Source: Dryas octopetala
Taxonomy: Eukaryota > Streptophyta > Magnoliopsida > Rosales > Rosaceae
Length of the DNA: 64,000 nucleotides
Reading direction: 5' to 3'
Assembly: GCA_963921425.1 (NCBI GenBank)
Contig: OY992833.1
Location: 26,770,698-26,834,697, forward strand
The position numbers and the translations under genes are program-made. The notes under the pieces were generated by a model that saw only the letters and a program-made list of their open reading frames with translations, was not told the origin of the DNA and made no database searches. Shown here in pieces: positions 26,101-38,400 of this stretch (its first letter is position 1; every line of letters begins with the position of its first letter).

Positions 26101-26375
26101 AATGCATATGCCATTTTCATACTGAGGTTGGAGCTTGCTTGTTCCTACTTGTAGATTGCTACTTAAGTTTGCTGTGTGTGTATATGTATAAATATATACA
26201 CACTAACAATTTGAAGAACACCAGATTTATCTGAAATTGATTAAGCACTACAGTCTATCCTATTACTTGAAATGCTAATTTGGTTCTAGTTCTTTCTCTC
26301 TCCCCTGTTATTCCAGATATGTTGATTAAAGTGGAGAAAATTATGGGTGAAATGGGAGGTGGTTTGATGCTGTAA
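23173..26375 (+). CDS. PHS1: POOR HOMOLOGOUS SYNAPSIS 1 (PHS1)
   Basis: Plant-specific meiotic protein required for homologous pairing and for bringing recombination proteins into the nucleus. Eight exons: 23173-23466, 24428-24544, 24690-24755, 24876-24979, 25094-25548, 25676-25728, 25913-25940, 26317-26375, giving 391 aa. The conserved N-terminal half (WEIQFSRLFGYPPF; WPQVSCISGFPARGTRAVF; IQKFALRFLSAQEAEKF) is intact. Exon 2 ends GAG|GCAAGC, a GC-AG intron. Exon 5 encodes four 28-30-residue repeats built on YIPQMSPSLKNEAEQYS. The start at 23173 (MAGSQ) is chosen by similarity to known PHS1 starts; an upstream in-frame ATG at 23107 would add 22 basic residues. From memory, Arabidopsis PHS1 is At1g10710, next to PRS3, which supports both calls. 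Confidence 0.85.
25132..25475 (+). repeat. four in-frame 84-90-bp repeats inside PHS1 exon 5
   Basis: Four head-to-tail copies begin at about 25135, 25225, 25312 and 25399. Each encodes IPQMSPSLKNEA.QYS followed by an ITPIP-type linker. Copies differ by a few residues (SLKNEAEQ, SFKNEADQ, SLKNEAEQ, SLKNEAGQ). All keep the reading frame. Confidence 0.9.
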
Positions 26376-27678
26376 TTGTTCATGGTCCTGTATCATCTAA
26401 AGCAGTTAGGATTTCTTCTCTGGTTCCCAGCCCTACAGCCCAAAACATGTTCATCCTGACATTGTTCTTCACTTCTCTTATTTCAAATGTTATCGTTACA
26501 GTACTCAAGTTGCTTATTTAGGGTTTTATAGCTAAGTTGAATCCTAGCTAGAGCTCCTCTAAAATTTGGTCTATGAAGGTTTTTCTTTGTTTCATGCAAA
26601 TCTTTTGCATCTCCTCTGTTTTATGCTCTTTTGTTTTATTTGTCTGTTTTCTGTTGGTGATATACTCTAAATTGAAATTAGGTGTTTTATTTCCGGCATA
26701 AATATGCATGACATTATATACACTTTGTAATGAAGTGTTTTGACACATTGAAATTTGTGATGCATCTGTGATGTCATTGTTTTTCTTTTCGGTATAAGAT
26801 GTCATTGTTTAATTGTTCTAGATTTAAATTTTACTATTCTGTTTTTTTTTGTTTTGTTTAGTTAGTGTTACATGTCAGACAAATAGATTAGTCATTAGGG
26901 TTTACATTCACTGTCAGTATGTTATGTGCGCCATAATGGTAGATGTTTATTTTTTTAAAAAAAATCATGAGTAATGTAGAAAGTCTTACTAGAAACCCTA
27001 GACTAATTTACTATCAAAATTTAAAAAGATTCGTTGACTTTAGGTACTAAATTGTAATGTTTTTTTCATTTTAACTACCAAAATATTTATGTCATTTTAC
27101 TTTAAATATTAACTTTCAGTTTAGGTACCAACTTTAAAAAACATAATTATATCGAGCTGTGACTTAATAATAATTATAACTTTTTTATTGATTTATTGTT
27201 TTTTCAATATTTGCAAGGTTTAAATTTTAATATTTAGTCTTTGGGTTATAAGATTTCATCTCCCAAGCCTATATCAAAAGTATTAAACCCTTAAAGATTT
27301 TAAAATTTTTATAAATTTGAAAAGTCACAATTATTTAACCGAAAAATTATTGATATTTGATATTTAATCTTAATTTTCAAAATAAGAAAACCAATCAACA
27401 AATCATTTAACCGAAAAATTGGTTACAATAAACCTTGTCGAGGCCAAAACACAGCTGATACTAAAAATTATGGGCAATTTGATATATAAGTCCAAAAAGT
27501 ATACTTACAAAAAACAAGAGTCTGTCTTTGGTAGAATTTGCATGACATATAAACATGTCTAATGGTAAAAGATCTATAGCCTAGTAGTGAACAGGTAAAG
27601 CGACCACCTTTGAAGGGTGAAAAAAATGTGCATGCCATGAATTGGCTGCATTGTAGAGTTTTCGCTAAGAACAATTTG
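26376..27678. other. convergent intergenic region
   Basis: 3' UTRs of PHS1 (+) and the peroxidase (-). The stretch of about 26.99-27.42 kb is AT-rich and repetitive: GGTACTAAATTGTAAT resembles the arm motif of the fold-back elements, and AAAAATTATTGA.ATTT.ATATTTAATC recurs at about 22.78 kb. No gene seen. Confidence 0.5.
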
Positions 27679-28834
27679 TTATGCGTTAAAGGCCCGACAG
27701 TTTTTCCTTATCTCTCCATCCTTATCAGTGAGAACATTGTTCCTCCCCATCTTGACGAGGGCCTTGACAAAGGCTTCAGCCCAAGCTTGAGGATCTTTAG
27801 CCATTTTCTCCACAATCGGTTTGGTGCGTTTATCTAAAACCATCGCCTGATCCGATTCAAGCAGACCTTTCTTCTCCAACAGGTTCTTATAGTACTGAAC
27901 GTCCAATTTGACCGGTGTCACAGGATCCAAGTCCACCAATACCTTACGTGACTGGTCCGCAGGCACGCCTTTGGGGCACTTGGCAGACAGGTCACGAAGG
28001 TAGCCTGGGTCCATGTTAGGGTCTGGTTGATTCATTTTGTTGTAGTTGTATAGTCTGTAATCAAAGAAGTTGCAGCTGGAAGTCCCGATGGAGTGTGCCC
28101 CAAGCAACGCAACCACGTCTTCTTCGTTCAAGCCTGTTCTTGCGAAGATATCTATAATGTCATCCATTGTTGCTGTGGGAGGAGGGACTCTGTCGGTGGC
28201 ATCGGTGGCCCGGGAAGTCCGGCTGTCGCGGCGGCCTGCCGGCATTTGGTGGTCAGGCAGACCGGATTGAACCACAATATCCCGAGTAGCAAATGCTATT
28301 ATATCAGCGCAAGATACGGTTTGCGGGCACTCCTTTTCGAGCTGGGACTTGATCTCGTCGATGAGTTCGAAACCTTTCAGCGCATCAGCGTTGGCCGGTG
28401 ATTTTTTCTCCACAAACTCATTACTGTTTGTTAAATCCAACAGAACTGAGGCATCACAACCCTGTTCCATATACAATTCCCATTTGTTAAAAAGTTAAAA
28501 CCATTGAAGAGACAATGCAGAATGATCCAAGTTGGAATACAATGCTGCTTACCTTGACAAAGCAATCATGGAAAAAAAGGCGAAGGAGGGAAGCAGGGAG
28601 CTTTTGATCTTGCTTGTAAGCCTTGGCCACAATGTCGGCCACAACTTTCTCTGCATTGGGGCAACTTTTGCCGTAAAATCCAACTTGTAATCCGTCGTTC
28701 ACAGTCGCACCTCCTTTTTGTTGTGTTCCTTCATTTGCACCTCCTTTTTGTTGTGCCTCTGAAAGATCGACATTGATGTTGATGATGCACAAGGCGAAGA
28801 TTGTTGCGGTAATTAGACGTTGAATCTGGTCCAT
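27679..28834 (-). CDS. class III peroxidase (secretory)
   Basis: Secreted haem peroxidase that oxidises phenolics with H2O2, typically in cell-wall lignin, suberin or defence chemistry. Two exons (28553-28834, 27679-28461) give 354 aa with one 91-bp intron. The start at 28834 gives a signal peptide (MDQIQRLITATIFALCI). Visible features: GFYGKSCPNAEKVV, distal site RLFFHDCFVK (Arg85, His89), GCDASVLL, the Cys-containing CPQTVSCADI, proximal haem ligand GAHSIG (His217) and a C-terminal Cys (KNCRAFNA). After the signal peptide comes a short duplicated QQKGGAN insert that is unusual before the mature domain. Most plant relatives have three introns, so two have been lost or were never present. The natural substrate cannot be inferred. 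Confidence 0.93.
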
Positions 28835-29511
28835 GTTAAAAAGATTAATGGGTGAGTTCTGAGTAGTGATTATTTCTTGCAATGCCACATGACATGAAGT
28901 GGGGTTCCACCTTTTTATATACCATGCACAAACTACATGCTATAACAACTCTCCTTCTCTCGTTTTTGCCTCTGGTTTAAAATTGGATTTCAAAATTTGT
29001 AAGGCTGTTGTTGCAATTGTCCTAAACTCAGCTTTTTCTAGTTATTATTTTTATGTAATTTGACTAATGGACAGTGATTGTGATTTGTGAATCGGTGATT
29101 CTTTCTTTGATTGGAGAGGGGTAAGGGCCACCAGACAATGCCATGGCAACATATATCCTTCACGTAATTTAGGGACACTTCGATCTCCTCCCTTTATTTT
29201 TTTTCAGCTCTTTAATTAGCTTCTTTCCCACATTTGAATATTTGTTTTGTCTTGGGCTTTATCCCCAGTTCACCAAAAGAAAACATTCGATTATGGGTTT
29301 GATTCAATTAAAAAAAAACTTGGGCTTTCATCAGTAAACATGGCAACAAATTAAGGTTTGGGCTTCAAGTTTTTGAAACTACGAGGACTTTTAGCATTAG
29401 CTCAACAACAAAATTGGATTGGGTAGCCTAGAAAGCACAACTAGATAAAAGAAACGAATTTAGAAAGAAAAAAAGCTCAGACAAATACTCTGTATGCTTC
29501 AATGAAATAGA
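28835..29511. other. peroxidase upstream region
   Basis: Promoter side of the minus-strand peroxidase, AT-rich. Apart from the TATA box nothing specific was recognised. Confidence 0.5.
28914..28921 (-). promoter_or_regulatory. TATA box of the peroxidase gene
   Basis: TATATAAA on the minus strand, about 80 bases before the ATG at 28834. This is a normal spacing for a short 5' UTR. Confidence 0.6.
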
Positions 29512-29708
29512 TTAGATTCTGTGAACCGGCCTCCTCCCAAAGTCATATTTTGACTTCTTGTCTCCAAGTCCCTGAAAATATGGTTTTCTTAGCCGGCATA
29601 GAATTCAAAAAGAATTAAGTACATACTTAGCAAAAACTAGTAAAATTTAATGTTCTTTAGCTACCTCTTGGTTGCTACCCGAGGACACTTCTTTTCTCTT
29701 CTTTTTAT
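29512..29708 (-). pseudogene. two orphan C-terminal exons of an unidentified gene
   Basis: On the minus strand, 29708-29665 and 29571-29512 form two in-phase exons with an AG acceptor, a GT donor, another AG acceptor and a stop. They encode a basic tail: KKKRKEVSSGSNQE joined to GLGDKKSKYDFGRRPVHRI. The first exon starts in phase 1, so it needs an upstream exon, but no matching coding sequence is visible in the 1.1 kb before the next gene. I do not recognise the family. It could be the end of a gene whose body was deleted, or a chance pair of exons. A BSD-domain gene occupies the equivalent place between PHS1 and AP-1 mu in Arabidopsis (from memory). Confidence 0.35.
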
Positions 29709-30853
29709 CTAAAACATGGTTAAAATATACAGGGCTGCTAAGAGTCAATCATAACAATTCTTAATATTGCGTAGCTTCAAATGAGCAGAGAGATTAACAC
29801 TACATTAAGGCTGCAGTTGTTTTTCTCACCAAGAACAAGGAATCAAGGGGCATATCCTATTCGATCATGCACTAAAAATAATGTGCAAAAGTCTTGTGCC
29901 TGGCCAAAGCATACGTAGGAGAAAAGGACAGAACAGTGCTAGCCCTTAGCAGAGCTGTGAAGGCAGTCTTAATAAGGTGTGATTCTCATTGGTGACAAAA
30001 AGAAAACATATGGATATATGTCTCATTGCATGCCCAGAAAAAAAAAAATATTCTGTTCCAGACCAAAGAGAGCCGCTCCCATTAACTAAAGAATATTAAA
30101 GAAAGAAGCTCCAAGTAAACAGCCAACCATGCTCTACAAACGGCAAAAACAAAGCTCTTGTATGTATTTCCTAACTTTGAATAAGGTATGCCTTAGTAAT
30201 GACAATAAAAAAGTGGTCAGAGACAACTCCATAGTAATACTACTACATGCCCCATTGGCACATAATGGCATAGTTTACACTGGTCCATTGAAGCAACACA
30301 CTTGTGTTTTGATCTATATAAATTTATACTCTAGTAAGTAGTTAAAATAAAGGGTTAATCTTGAATCGTTAGATCTATTTGTGCGATTAGTATTAAAACA
30401 CTTAATTAAGATGACATTGTCTTCATTGTTTTTATATTGAATCTAATGGTTGGTATGCATTCCAGTTATACATGAACTAATGACCACTTATGACGACTCT
30501 ACAAATGAGGGATTTGTCAACTAATGGGACGATCTGACACTCATGATACCTTAAAAGGCCCCCTGGTATACCAGACAAAAGTATTCATCAATATCAGTAA
30601 ATTGTAAATTAGATTTTGATCGATGCTTACAAAAGGTCTTTATAAACTTTAGCTGTATACAGTAATATATAAATTAAACTCTGTACTAAGCAGTATCCAA
30701 ATAAAAAATGACATCCAGACCAATCATGTCCATTGGTGCTGCTTGATAAACAAACAAAGAACTAATGACAAAGAGAACCAGGGTATGGTTTGAAAGCACT
30801 CTTACATTTCACTTCTTTCTTTCCTGCAGAGGGAGAAGTCCCATACCACAACC
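29709..30853. other. intergenic upstream of the LysM kinase
   Basis: AT-rich, no convincing exons on either strand. It contains the promoter and 5' UTR of the LysM receptor kinase at its right end. Confidence 0.5.
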
Positions 30854-33800
30854 ATGGCATCCCCTGAACTCCTTCCTTGTCTGCTCCTCTCTCTCTTGGT
30901 GACTCAATTTCCTGCAGTTTTCACCATTCATATATCTACCAAAATTTCTGTTCTATACCCTATGAATTGCTCTGCTAAAATCATGACATGTAATGCCTCA
31001 ATGTACCACATCAACAACAGTCTGGAGAAAGAAGAAATTGCCACTTATTACTCTGTCAGTTCATCCCAAATCAAAGAGATAAAGCGAAAAAGAAAAAACG
31101 ATTACCTCATAACTGTACCTTGTTCTTGCAAAAACATAGCTGGGACTATTGGATATTTCTATGATACATCCTACAAAGTGAAAGCATCAGACACATTCTT
31201 TGATGTTTCTACTCGAATTTATAGCGGGCAACCTTTGTATGTCAATGAAGAACGACGGCGATTTGCTCCAACAGCTGATTTTCCCATTCATCTTCCTTGT
31301 GGGTGTGTAGATAGTGACTCTCAGATTGTGGTAACATATACAGTTCAGAAGCAAGATACACTTGAGGAAATTGCCATTCTGCTGTCTGCCAAGATGGAAA
31401 ACCTAGAAAACATGAACCAAAAAATGATTGAGAATCCTTCATTCATAGTTAATGGTTGGGTGTTATTTGTGCCCATGGAAAATAATGGAATTAAATCAAA
31501 GACAGGTGAGCTCTGTATGAGACTTTCTCGACTTTCTTTTATCTATTTCAGCTGGATAAATTGATGTTATTTCTATTTGTTAGAGGCTGGTGCATCATGA
31601 ATCACAACTAACATGAATGAATTGTTGGTCAGCCATTTTTACAAAAAAATAAAATATAAAAAAATTCTGAGCCAAGTGCAAATTTTCTAGAAATCAGATA
31701 ACATACCTATAATGGTTTGATGTGAAAGAACTTAAATTCGTTAATGTTGTTGTATTCTTTCAATATTCCACTACTGCCAACTTATATATTCTTACTTTTG
31801 TGTTAATATGGGTAAAAGTTTTGTCTGAATTCATAATCCTAAAAAAAAACAGCAGATACACATAAAAATGAATGACAAATATATATAAACAAGCATTTCA
31901 GAAATTCACAAATAATTTTCTGTAGGAGTTGACGGTCATTGCCTTGTTTTATCATCAGGAATCAGACACAGGTGGACAATATTGATTGGCATATTATTAG
32001 CTGTGGCATTACTTACAATGAGCACATTGATCCTTGTCCTGTTTAGGCGAAAAGCACCCCAACAAAATGTGGAAGTTCCAAAAGCTGGATCGAAAAGCAT
32101 GGCTGCCAACAGATCTTTTTCATTGCATAATCAGTTACTTCATAAAGAAAACATGGAAGGTCAGATAAAACTTCAACCTCTCAAAAGTAATAATTTATGC
32201 ATGGTAGATTAGCTATATGCCAAGAGAGAGAGAGATAGAGTAATTGCTCATTGCAGTACATCTACATTCTACATTGTTGATTTTACAGATATGACAGTTT
32301 TTGAATCGGACGGACCAGTAGTATTTAGTCTTGAGGAGATTGAAGAGGCTACCAATTACTTTGACGAAACTAGGAAAATTGGAGAGGGTGGATATGGCAG
32401 TGTGTACTTGGGAGTACTAGGGGAGAAGGTATGGCAGAATCCCCACAAGTTTTCTCCGTTTCTAATTTTCTACCTGAGTCACAAAACTAAGCTATATATA
32501 TCTTCTTACATTAAGTTTCAGAAAATAACAGCTGCTTCAAATTTCAGGAAGTTGCCATAAAGAAGATGAGATCTAACAAGTCCAAAGAATTCTTTGCAGA
32601 GCTAAAGGTTTTATGCAAGGTCCATCACATTAATGTGGTGAGGAATTCTTTTCTATATAAATGACCTCTAGCATGGTGTGGAAGAAAGGCTTTAGTACAT
32701 TCACTCGTAAAATCTCTGTTATAGGTGGAGCTTTTGGGGTATGCCAGTGGAGATGACCACCTCTACCTGGTCTATGAGTATGTTAATGGATCACTTAATG
32801 ATCATCTTCATGATCCATTACTTAAAGGTATTCAAATCATGGCACACACCTCTTCGTTGAACTATTAGATGGAAAGCTTAATTAAATTGCAGATAAATGA
32901 ATAAAGCTAAACAAATAAATCTAACTTAACTATCACAAAAGGCTTTATACTAGTACTCAGCAGCAACACAGACTATATGTTTCCAATTTATCAGTACTGT
33001 AGAATGGTCTGGATGATCAGTGAGGGCATTCGAATAACTGTGTAAGCCCCTCTCCCATTCACACAAAGTCACCACTGAGACATATTTAATAAGACTTAAG
33101 TTAAGTACATGCTAGGATCCTTAACCAACAAAGTATTGTGAAGAATGTCACTAAAATGGTTATGAAATCAGGTCACCAGCCACTCTCTTGGACTGCAAGA
33201 ACACAAATTGCACTGGATACTGCAAAAGGTATTGAATACATCCATGACCACACAAAAGACCGATATGTGCACCGTGATATAAAGACAAGTAACATTCTAC
33301 TTGACCAAGGGCTCAGAGCAAAGGTACCCAAAATATGACTTCATTTACCATTATGCAGTCCTTTGCCATTGTCATATTGACCAAGATATCTAGATTCAAA
33401 ATATTACTTTGTAGCTAATATGCTGTTTCTTTCTTTTCTTTTTTGTTAACCATAGGCATGCTTTATAGTCTTTAATACAGCCATGTTTGATTAAAGTTTA
33501 CGGAATTTATTATATAACTTTTGTTAAAATATATGATAATTCGTTCATACTTTTAATTGTTAGCTTAAAATCCCTAACCATAGGTAGCAGATTTTGGTTT
33601 GGCAAAGCTTGTTGGAAGAACCAATGAAGAAGATATTATAGCAACACGACTGGTTGGAACACCAGGCTATCTTCCTCCAGAGTAAGATTTATGTCTTTGT
33701 TTAAACTGCTAGCACATGCAGACTAGGGATGGGTGCGTTTACCTGCATATAAAAGCAAGTTTGTCTTAGTTGTTTGTATATCTGACCTTGTATGTGTTTC

Positions 33801-34806
33801 TGAAAGATCCGTGAAGGAGCTCCAGGTAACTCACAAAACCGATGTATTTGCATTTGGAGTGGTACTAGGAGAGCTGATAACAGGGCAACGTGCACTTTTC
33901 CGTGACAACCGAGAGCCTGAGAAGATGAAATCTTTGATTACAGTAGTAAGTTTCAAGTAAATCTTCAACATAAGAGAATTAAGGCTGGGGTGGAAGTTGA
34001 AATTCATTAGAAAACAAGAATACAAGTTTCAGTACATATACATCAAAAACTCATCCAAAGTCCAAACCCACAAACCCCAAGACCCAAGACCCAATATCTC
34101 AAACAATGAAACCGGAATACCGCCAAATTCCCAAACTTCAAAACCCTAAACTCTGAGGTGGAACTGGAACAATGACACAGGGAACAGCATTTTCCTTCTT
34201 CTAGTTCTAATATATGCGCAGACATTCACATATTCTCATGTATATTCAAATGTCCATCACTCAAACAATTAAGAGACTTTTCCAAACAGCCCAGGATTTC
34301 AATCTATGTACTATATATGTACACCTTGCTACTCACAGCCACACATGACACATGCATGAATGTCAGTCTGTACAATTCTAAATTTGATTGCTTTCACACT
34401 GTCAGGTAAAAAAGGTATTCCAAGATGATGATCCAGAATCAGCTTTAGAGGCTGTCACAGATGGAAATCTTCGGGGCAACTATCCTATGGAAGAAATATT
34501 CAAGGTCTGCTGCTTTTTCTTTCATGTTTTAAGAAAAAGAAAAAGAGTTAATAAAATAAAAAAGGGTATGTATGCAACCTTGAGATGATCTCCATTACAG
34601 ATAGTATGCATAAGCTATGGTGGTTGTTTCTCATGTTGCAGATGGCTGAAATTGCCGAGTGGTGTTTGAGTGAAGAAGCAGTGGAAAGGCCAGAGACGAG
34701 GGAGATTGTTGTGACTCTCTCACAAATTGTCATTTCCTCCATTGAGTGGCAAGCTTCACTAGGAGGGAACAGCCAGGTTTTCAGTGGTGTAGTTAATGGA
34801 AGATGA
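30854..34806 (+). CDS. LysM-domain receptor-like kinase (LYK3/EPR3 type)
   Basis: Plasma-membrane receptor predicted to bind N-acetylglucosamine-containing glycans or microbial polysaccharides. Ten exons: 30854-31505, 31959-32159, 32289-32428, 32548-32637, 32725-32827, 33172-33323, 33584-33681, 33807-33945, 34406-34504, 34642-34806, giving 612 aa. Signal peptide at residues 1-22. Ectodomain with VPCSCKN and LPCGCVD (the CxC pairs that separate LysM units). One membrane span at about 224-245, followed by FRR. The kinase looks active: GEGGYGSVYLG at about 316, catalytic Lys336 (VAIK), HRD 429-431, DFG 449-451 and activation segment GTPGYLPPES. From memory, its kinase and ten-exon layout fit Arabidopsis LYK3 (At1g51940), related to legume EPR3, rather than chitin receptor CERK1. 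Ligand not determinable here. Confidence 0.9.
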
Positions 34807-35413
34807 TCCAAAAACACTTATCTACACATTGATTGGATACTAAATGATCGTTTTTGTAATATTGTCACATGTATTCATGGATATCACATATGTAAACTAA
34901 TTTTGTGTTATACTGAATAATATTTGGCATCTAAAGTATGTAGACAATTACACATAAATTCACTAATTAAATTGGCATTTGAACAACATAATATTATTGA
35001 ACTATTTCAGATGAAAACATTAGTCTATATGGAAAAATATAAATTTGATCGGAACAAATGAACTTTTTTTATTAAAACCAAGGACAATTAAATAATTACT
35101 ATTTTATAATTTAACTTAAACGACGTCGTAAAGGAAAGAGTCGCAGGGGTCTAACGTTTGGAAGAATCAATACTCACCGCGAACAGCTTCATTCCAAGCT
35201 GAGACTCAAACTCTCAGAGAGATTGAAGATGACGGTTGATGTTGGAAGAGTAATTAGAGAAGGCGAAACGAGCCCTAAGGCCTAGAGGCCTTGCATTCAG
35301 ATCTACTAATTGACCTCTCCTTCCTGCTAATAATTGACTCTGCTACTATTAGAAATTCAGAATCAGATCGCATCGGTTTCTGCAACGCCGATCTGATCCT
35401 CCACCGGAACCAC
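34807..35413. other. spacer between LysM kinase and AP-1 mu gene
   Basis: 3' UTR of the kinase and 5' UTR/promoter of AP-1 mu, both plus strand. No other feature recognised. Confidence 0.6.
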
Positions 35414-38400
35414 ATGGCAGGGGCAGTCTCGGCGCTGTTCCTCCTAGACATCAAAGGCCGCGTTCTGATCTGGCGCGACTACCGCGGCGACGTCTCTGCC
35501 ACTCAGGCCGAGCGCTTCTTCACTAAGCTCATCGAGAAAGAGGTACTCAATTTCCACAACTTCTGTGCTTTCTGTTTCTTAATTGTTTGACGGACTGTTT
35601 GGTTGCCGAGAAAACGAAGGGAAACAAATCAATACAAGACGGAATTATCATTTTATCAATAAATTTGATTCTGAAATTAGTGAATACGTATTTGGCTTAT
35701 TGAAAGACTAGAACTTGATAGCGGCATTTTTCGTTTTTCTTTTTTTTTTGGTGCCTTGCGCGATGTGCTTCAGGGTGATCCAGAGTCCTATGATCCAGTT
35801 GTGCATGATAATGGCGTCAGCTACTTGTTTATACAGCATAACAACGTTTACCTGATGGCAGCGTCCAGGCAGAACTGCAATGCCGCCAGTCTTCTCTTCT
35901 TTCTACACCGCGTAGTTGATGTAAGCTCTATTGGTAATTATTAGAAGTTTCATTTCTCCGTCGTCTTTGTGGTTTCTTCTTTTCGTACGTACATAAATTG
36001 CGTAATTGCTAATTCTGTATTGTGATCCGTGCTGGGCGGCAGGTGTTCAAGCATTATTTTGAAGAGTTAGAAGAGGAATCACTTAGGGATAACTTTGTGG
36101 TTGTGGTAAGAAGATGTTTGGGAGTTGGGACATTCATTTTGCTTCTTTTTTTTTTCTTGTTTATATTGGGATTTCGTGATTTGATGTGATTCTGTTTTGT
36201 GTCCTTTCTTGTAGTATGAGTTGCTTGATGAAATGATGGACTTTGGTTACCCTCAGTATACTGAAGCGAAGATTCTCAGTGAATTTATCAAGACTGATGC
36301 TTACAGGATGGAAGTTACACAGAGGCCTCCCATGGCTGTAACAAATGCGGTGTCTTGGCGCAGTGAAGGGATACGTTACAAGAAGAATGAGGTAGGCGCA
36401 TTGGAGAAAAACAGAATATTTTTTTCTTCTTTGAAGCCACTGCCACTGGATGACGTTTCTTTCTTCTTCTCTTTCAGGTTTTCCTGGATGTGGTGGAGAG
36501 TGTTAATATACTTGTCAACAGCAATGGACAAATCATTAGGTCTGATGTTGTTGGGGCATTGAAGATGAGAACTTATTTGAGGTGTGTTTCCGTCATAACC
36601 CAGAATTCATTAAGTTTCATCTAGGAATGATTTGTATTTATTTCACTTTTCATCTATGCTTTAGCAGTCTAACTTGTGATTCCCTTCCCTGAACATGGAG
36701 GTAGATTTATGAGCTTTTCAAATGCCAAGTGAATATAACTATTTCAGCATTGAGATGTAGGTTGAGGATTTGCTAGTTGTTTTTGTGTATGCTTGCTAGT
36801 GTGCAACTGAAAATTCATTTGTAGGAACAAATTATGTTTATGACAGTGGTGTGAATCCTAGTTAATATTGATCTTTGAAATCTGTTTTTTATTGTTGTGA
36901 AAGCCACTAACTAAAACCTTGGTTCACCATGGAAAAAATGACACTGATCAATGCAGTATAGTCCCTAATTGTTGAAACTTCGACTCATGGATTGAAGTTA
37001 TTTTCCTATCTAACTGGTTGTCTTCCAGGGCTTGCATTTTATTGAATAGCTGCTGACTGTCTCAATAATAATTTGATCTTTTAAGGAATCAATTCATTTT
37101 ATTCAAAATTAAATAATGCGTAGAAAAGCTAGAAATAGTTTCATAATTTTAACTAGTTGATCCACATGTTAACTGCACCCTTGCTAAATGTTTAATCCCT
37201 TTGCTATTTTGGGACTTTCTTAGCGTGTAGTGACTATGATGTGTTCATCACTGTTCATGCACACACCTAGCCTCTCATAGAGCTGATAACTCCATCCCCA
37301 AGATGCATACTTTCACTCAAAAATTGTACTGTTTCTTTTCCCTCACCAAAACCCAATGATTTTACTTTAGTGAATGTATATAAATTTCAAGTATATTTGT
37401 AACTATCTAGCTTTCTCTCTTATGTGCTGGGTGTATCATCTGGGAACTGTAAAGTGTTTACTGATTTCCTGTTGCAGTGGTATGCCTGAGTGTAAGCTGG
37501 GCTTAAATGACAGAGTGTTATTGGAGGCACAAGGCCGAGCAACAAAGGGAAAGGCCATTGATTTGGAAGACATCAAATTTCATCAGTATGTAGCTTTAAT
37601 CTTTGGTTGATTTGAGTGCTGGTGTTGGTCTTATATGTGCTTGAGATTTTACATAATTAATGTTTTGAAGTTCTCACACTAAATCATAACATTTGGTTTA
37701 GGTGTGTGCGTTTGGCTCGGTTTGAAAATGACCGTACAATATCGTTTGTGCCACCTGATGGAGCTTTTGATCTCATGACATATAGACTGAGTACACAGGT
37801 ATTGCTCTTGCTCTATTGATGCTCTTTTCTTTTTTTGGGTTTATTAATTGCTTATATCATCCCATTTAATGAATTTCTTTATTTCTACTTTCAGGTTAAG
37901 CCTCTAATTTGGGTTGAAGCTCAAATTGAAAGGCATTCGAAAAGTCGTATTGAGATATTGGTAAAAGCTCGAAGCCAGTTCAAGGAGCGTAGGTATTAGA
38001 AATAATTTCTTTTATTTTTCTGGAGATGGGAGGTTGAGTGGGTTCTAGTTACTGCTGCCTAATCGTGTCACCCTAATGTTTCAAATTCCCTTAGTACTCA
38101 TGAAAATTTAATTGCACAGCACTGCAACAAATGTTGAGATTGAGGTCCCTGTGACATCTGATGCCACTAACCCAAATATTCGGACGTCATTAGGATCTGC
38201 AGCATATGCACCTGAAAGTGAGGCGCTGGTCTGGAAAATAAGATCTTTTCCTGGTGGCAAGGTAAGGATTCATTTTAAATATCTTTGCACATTCACTTCC
38301 AAAATATTAGCTAATTTAAAATATTATTATGTTGTCCCCCGAACTGTACACTTTAGCTTCTTTTTCTGATCCTGTTTTTAATCCAAATTGTTTAGGAGTA

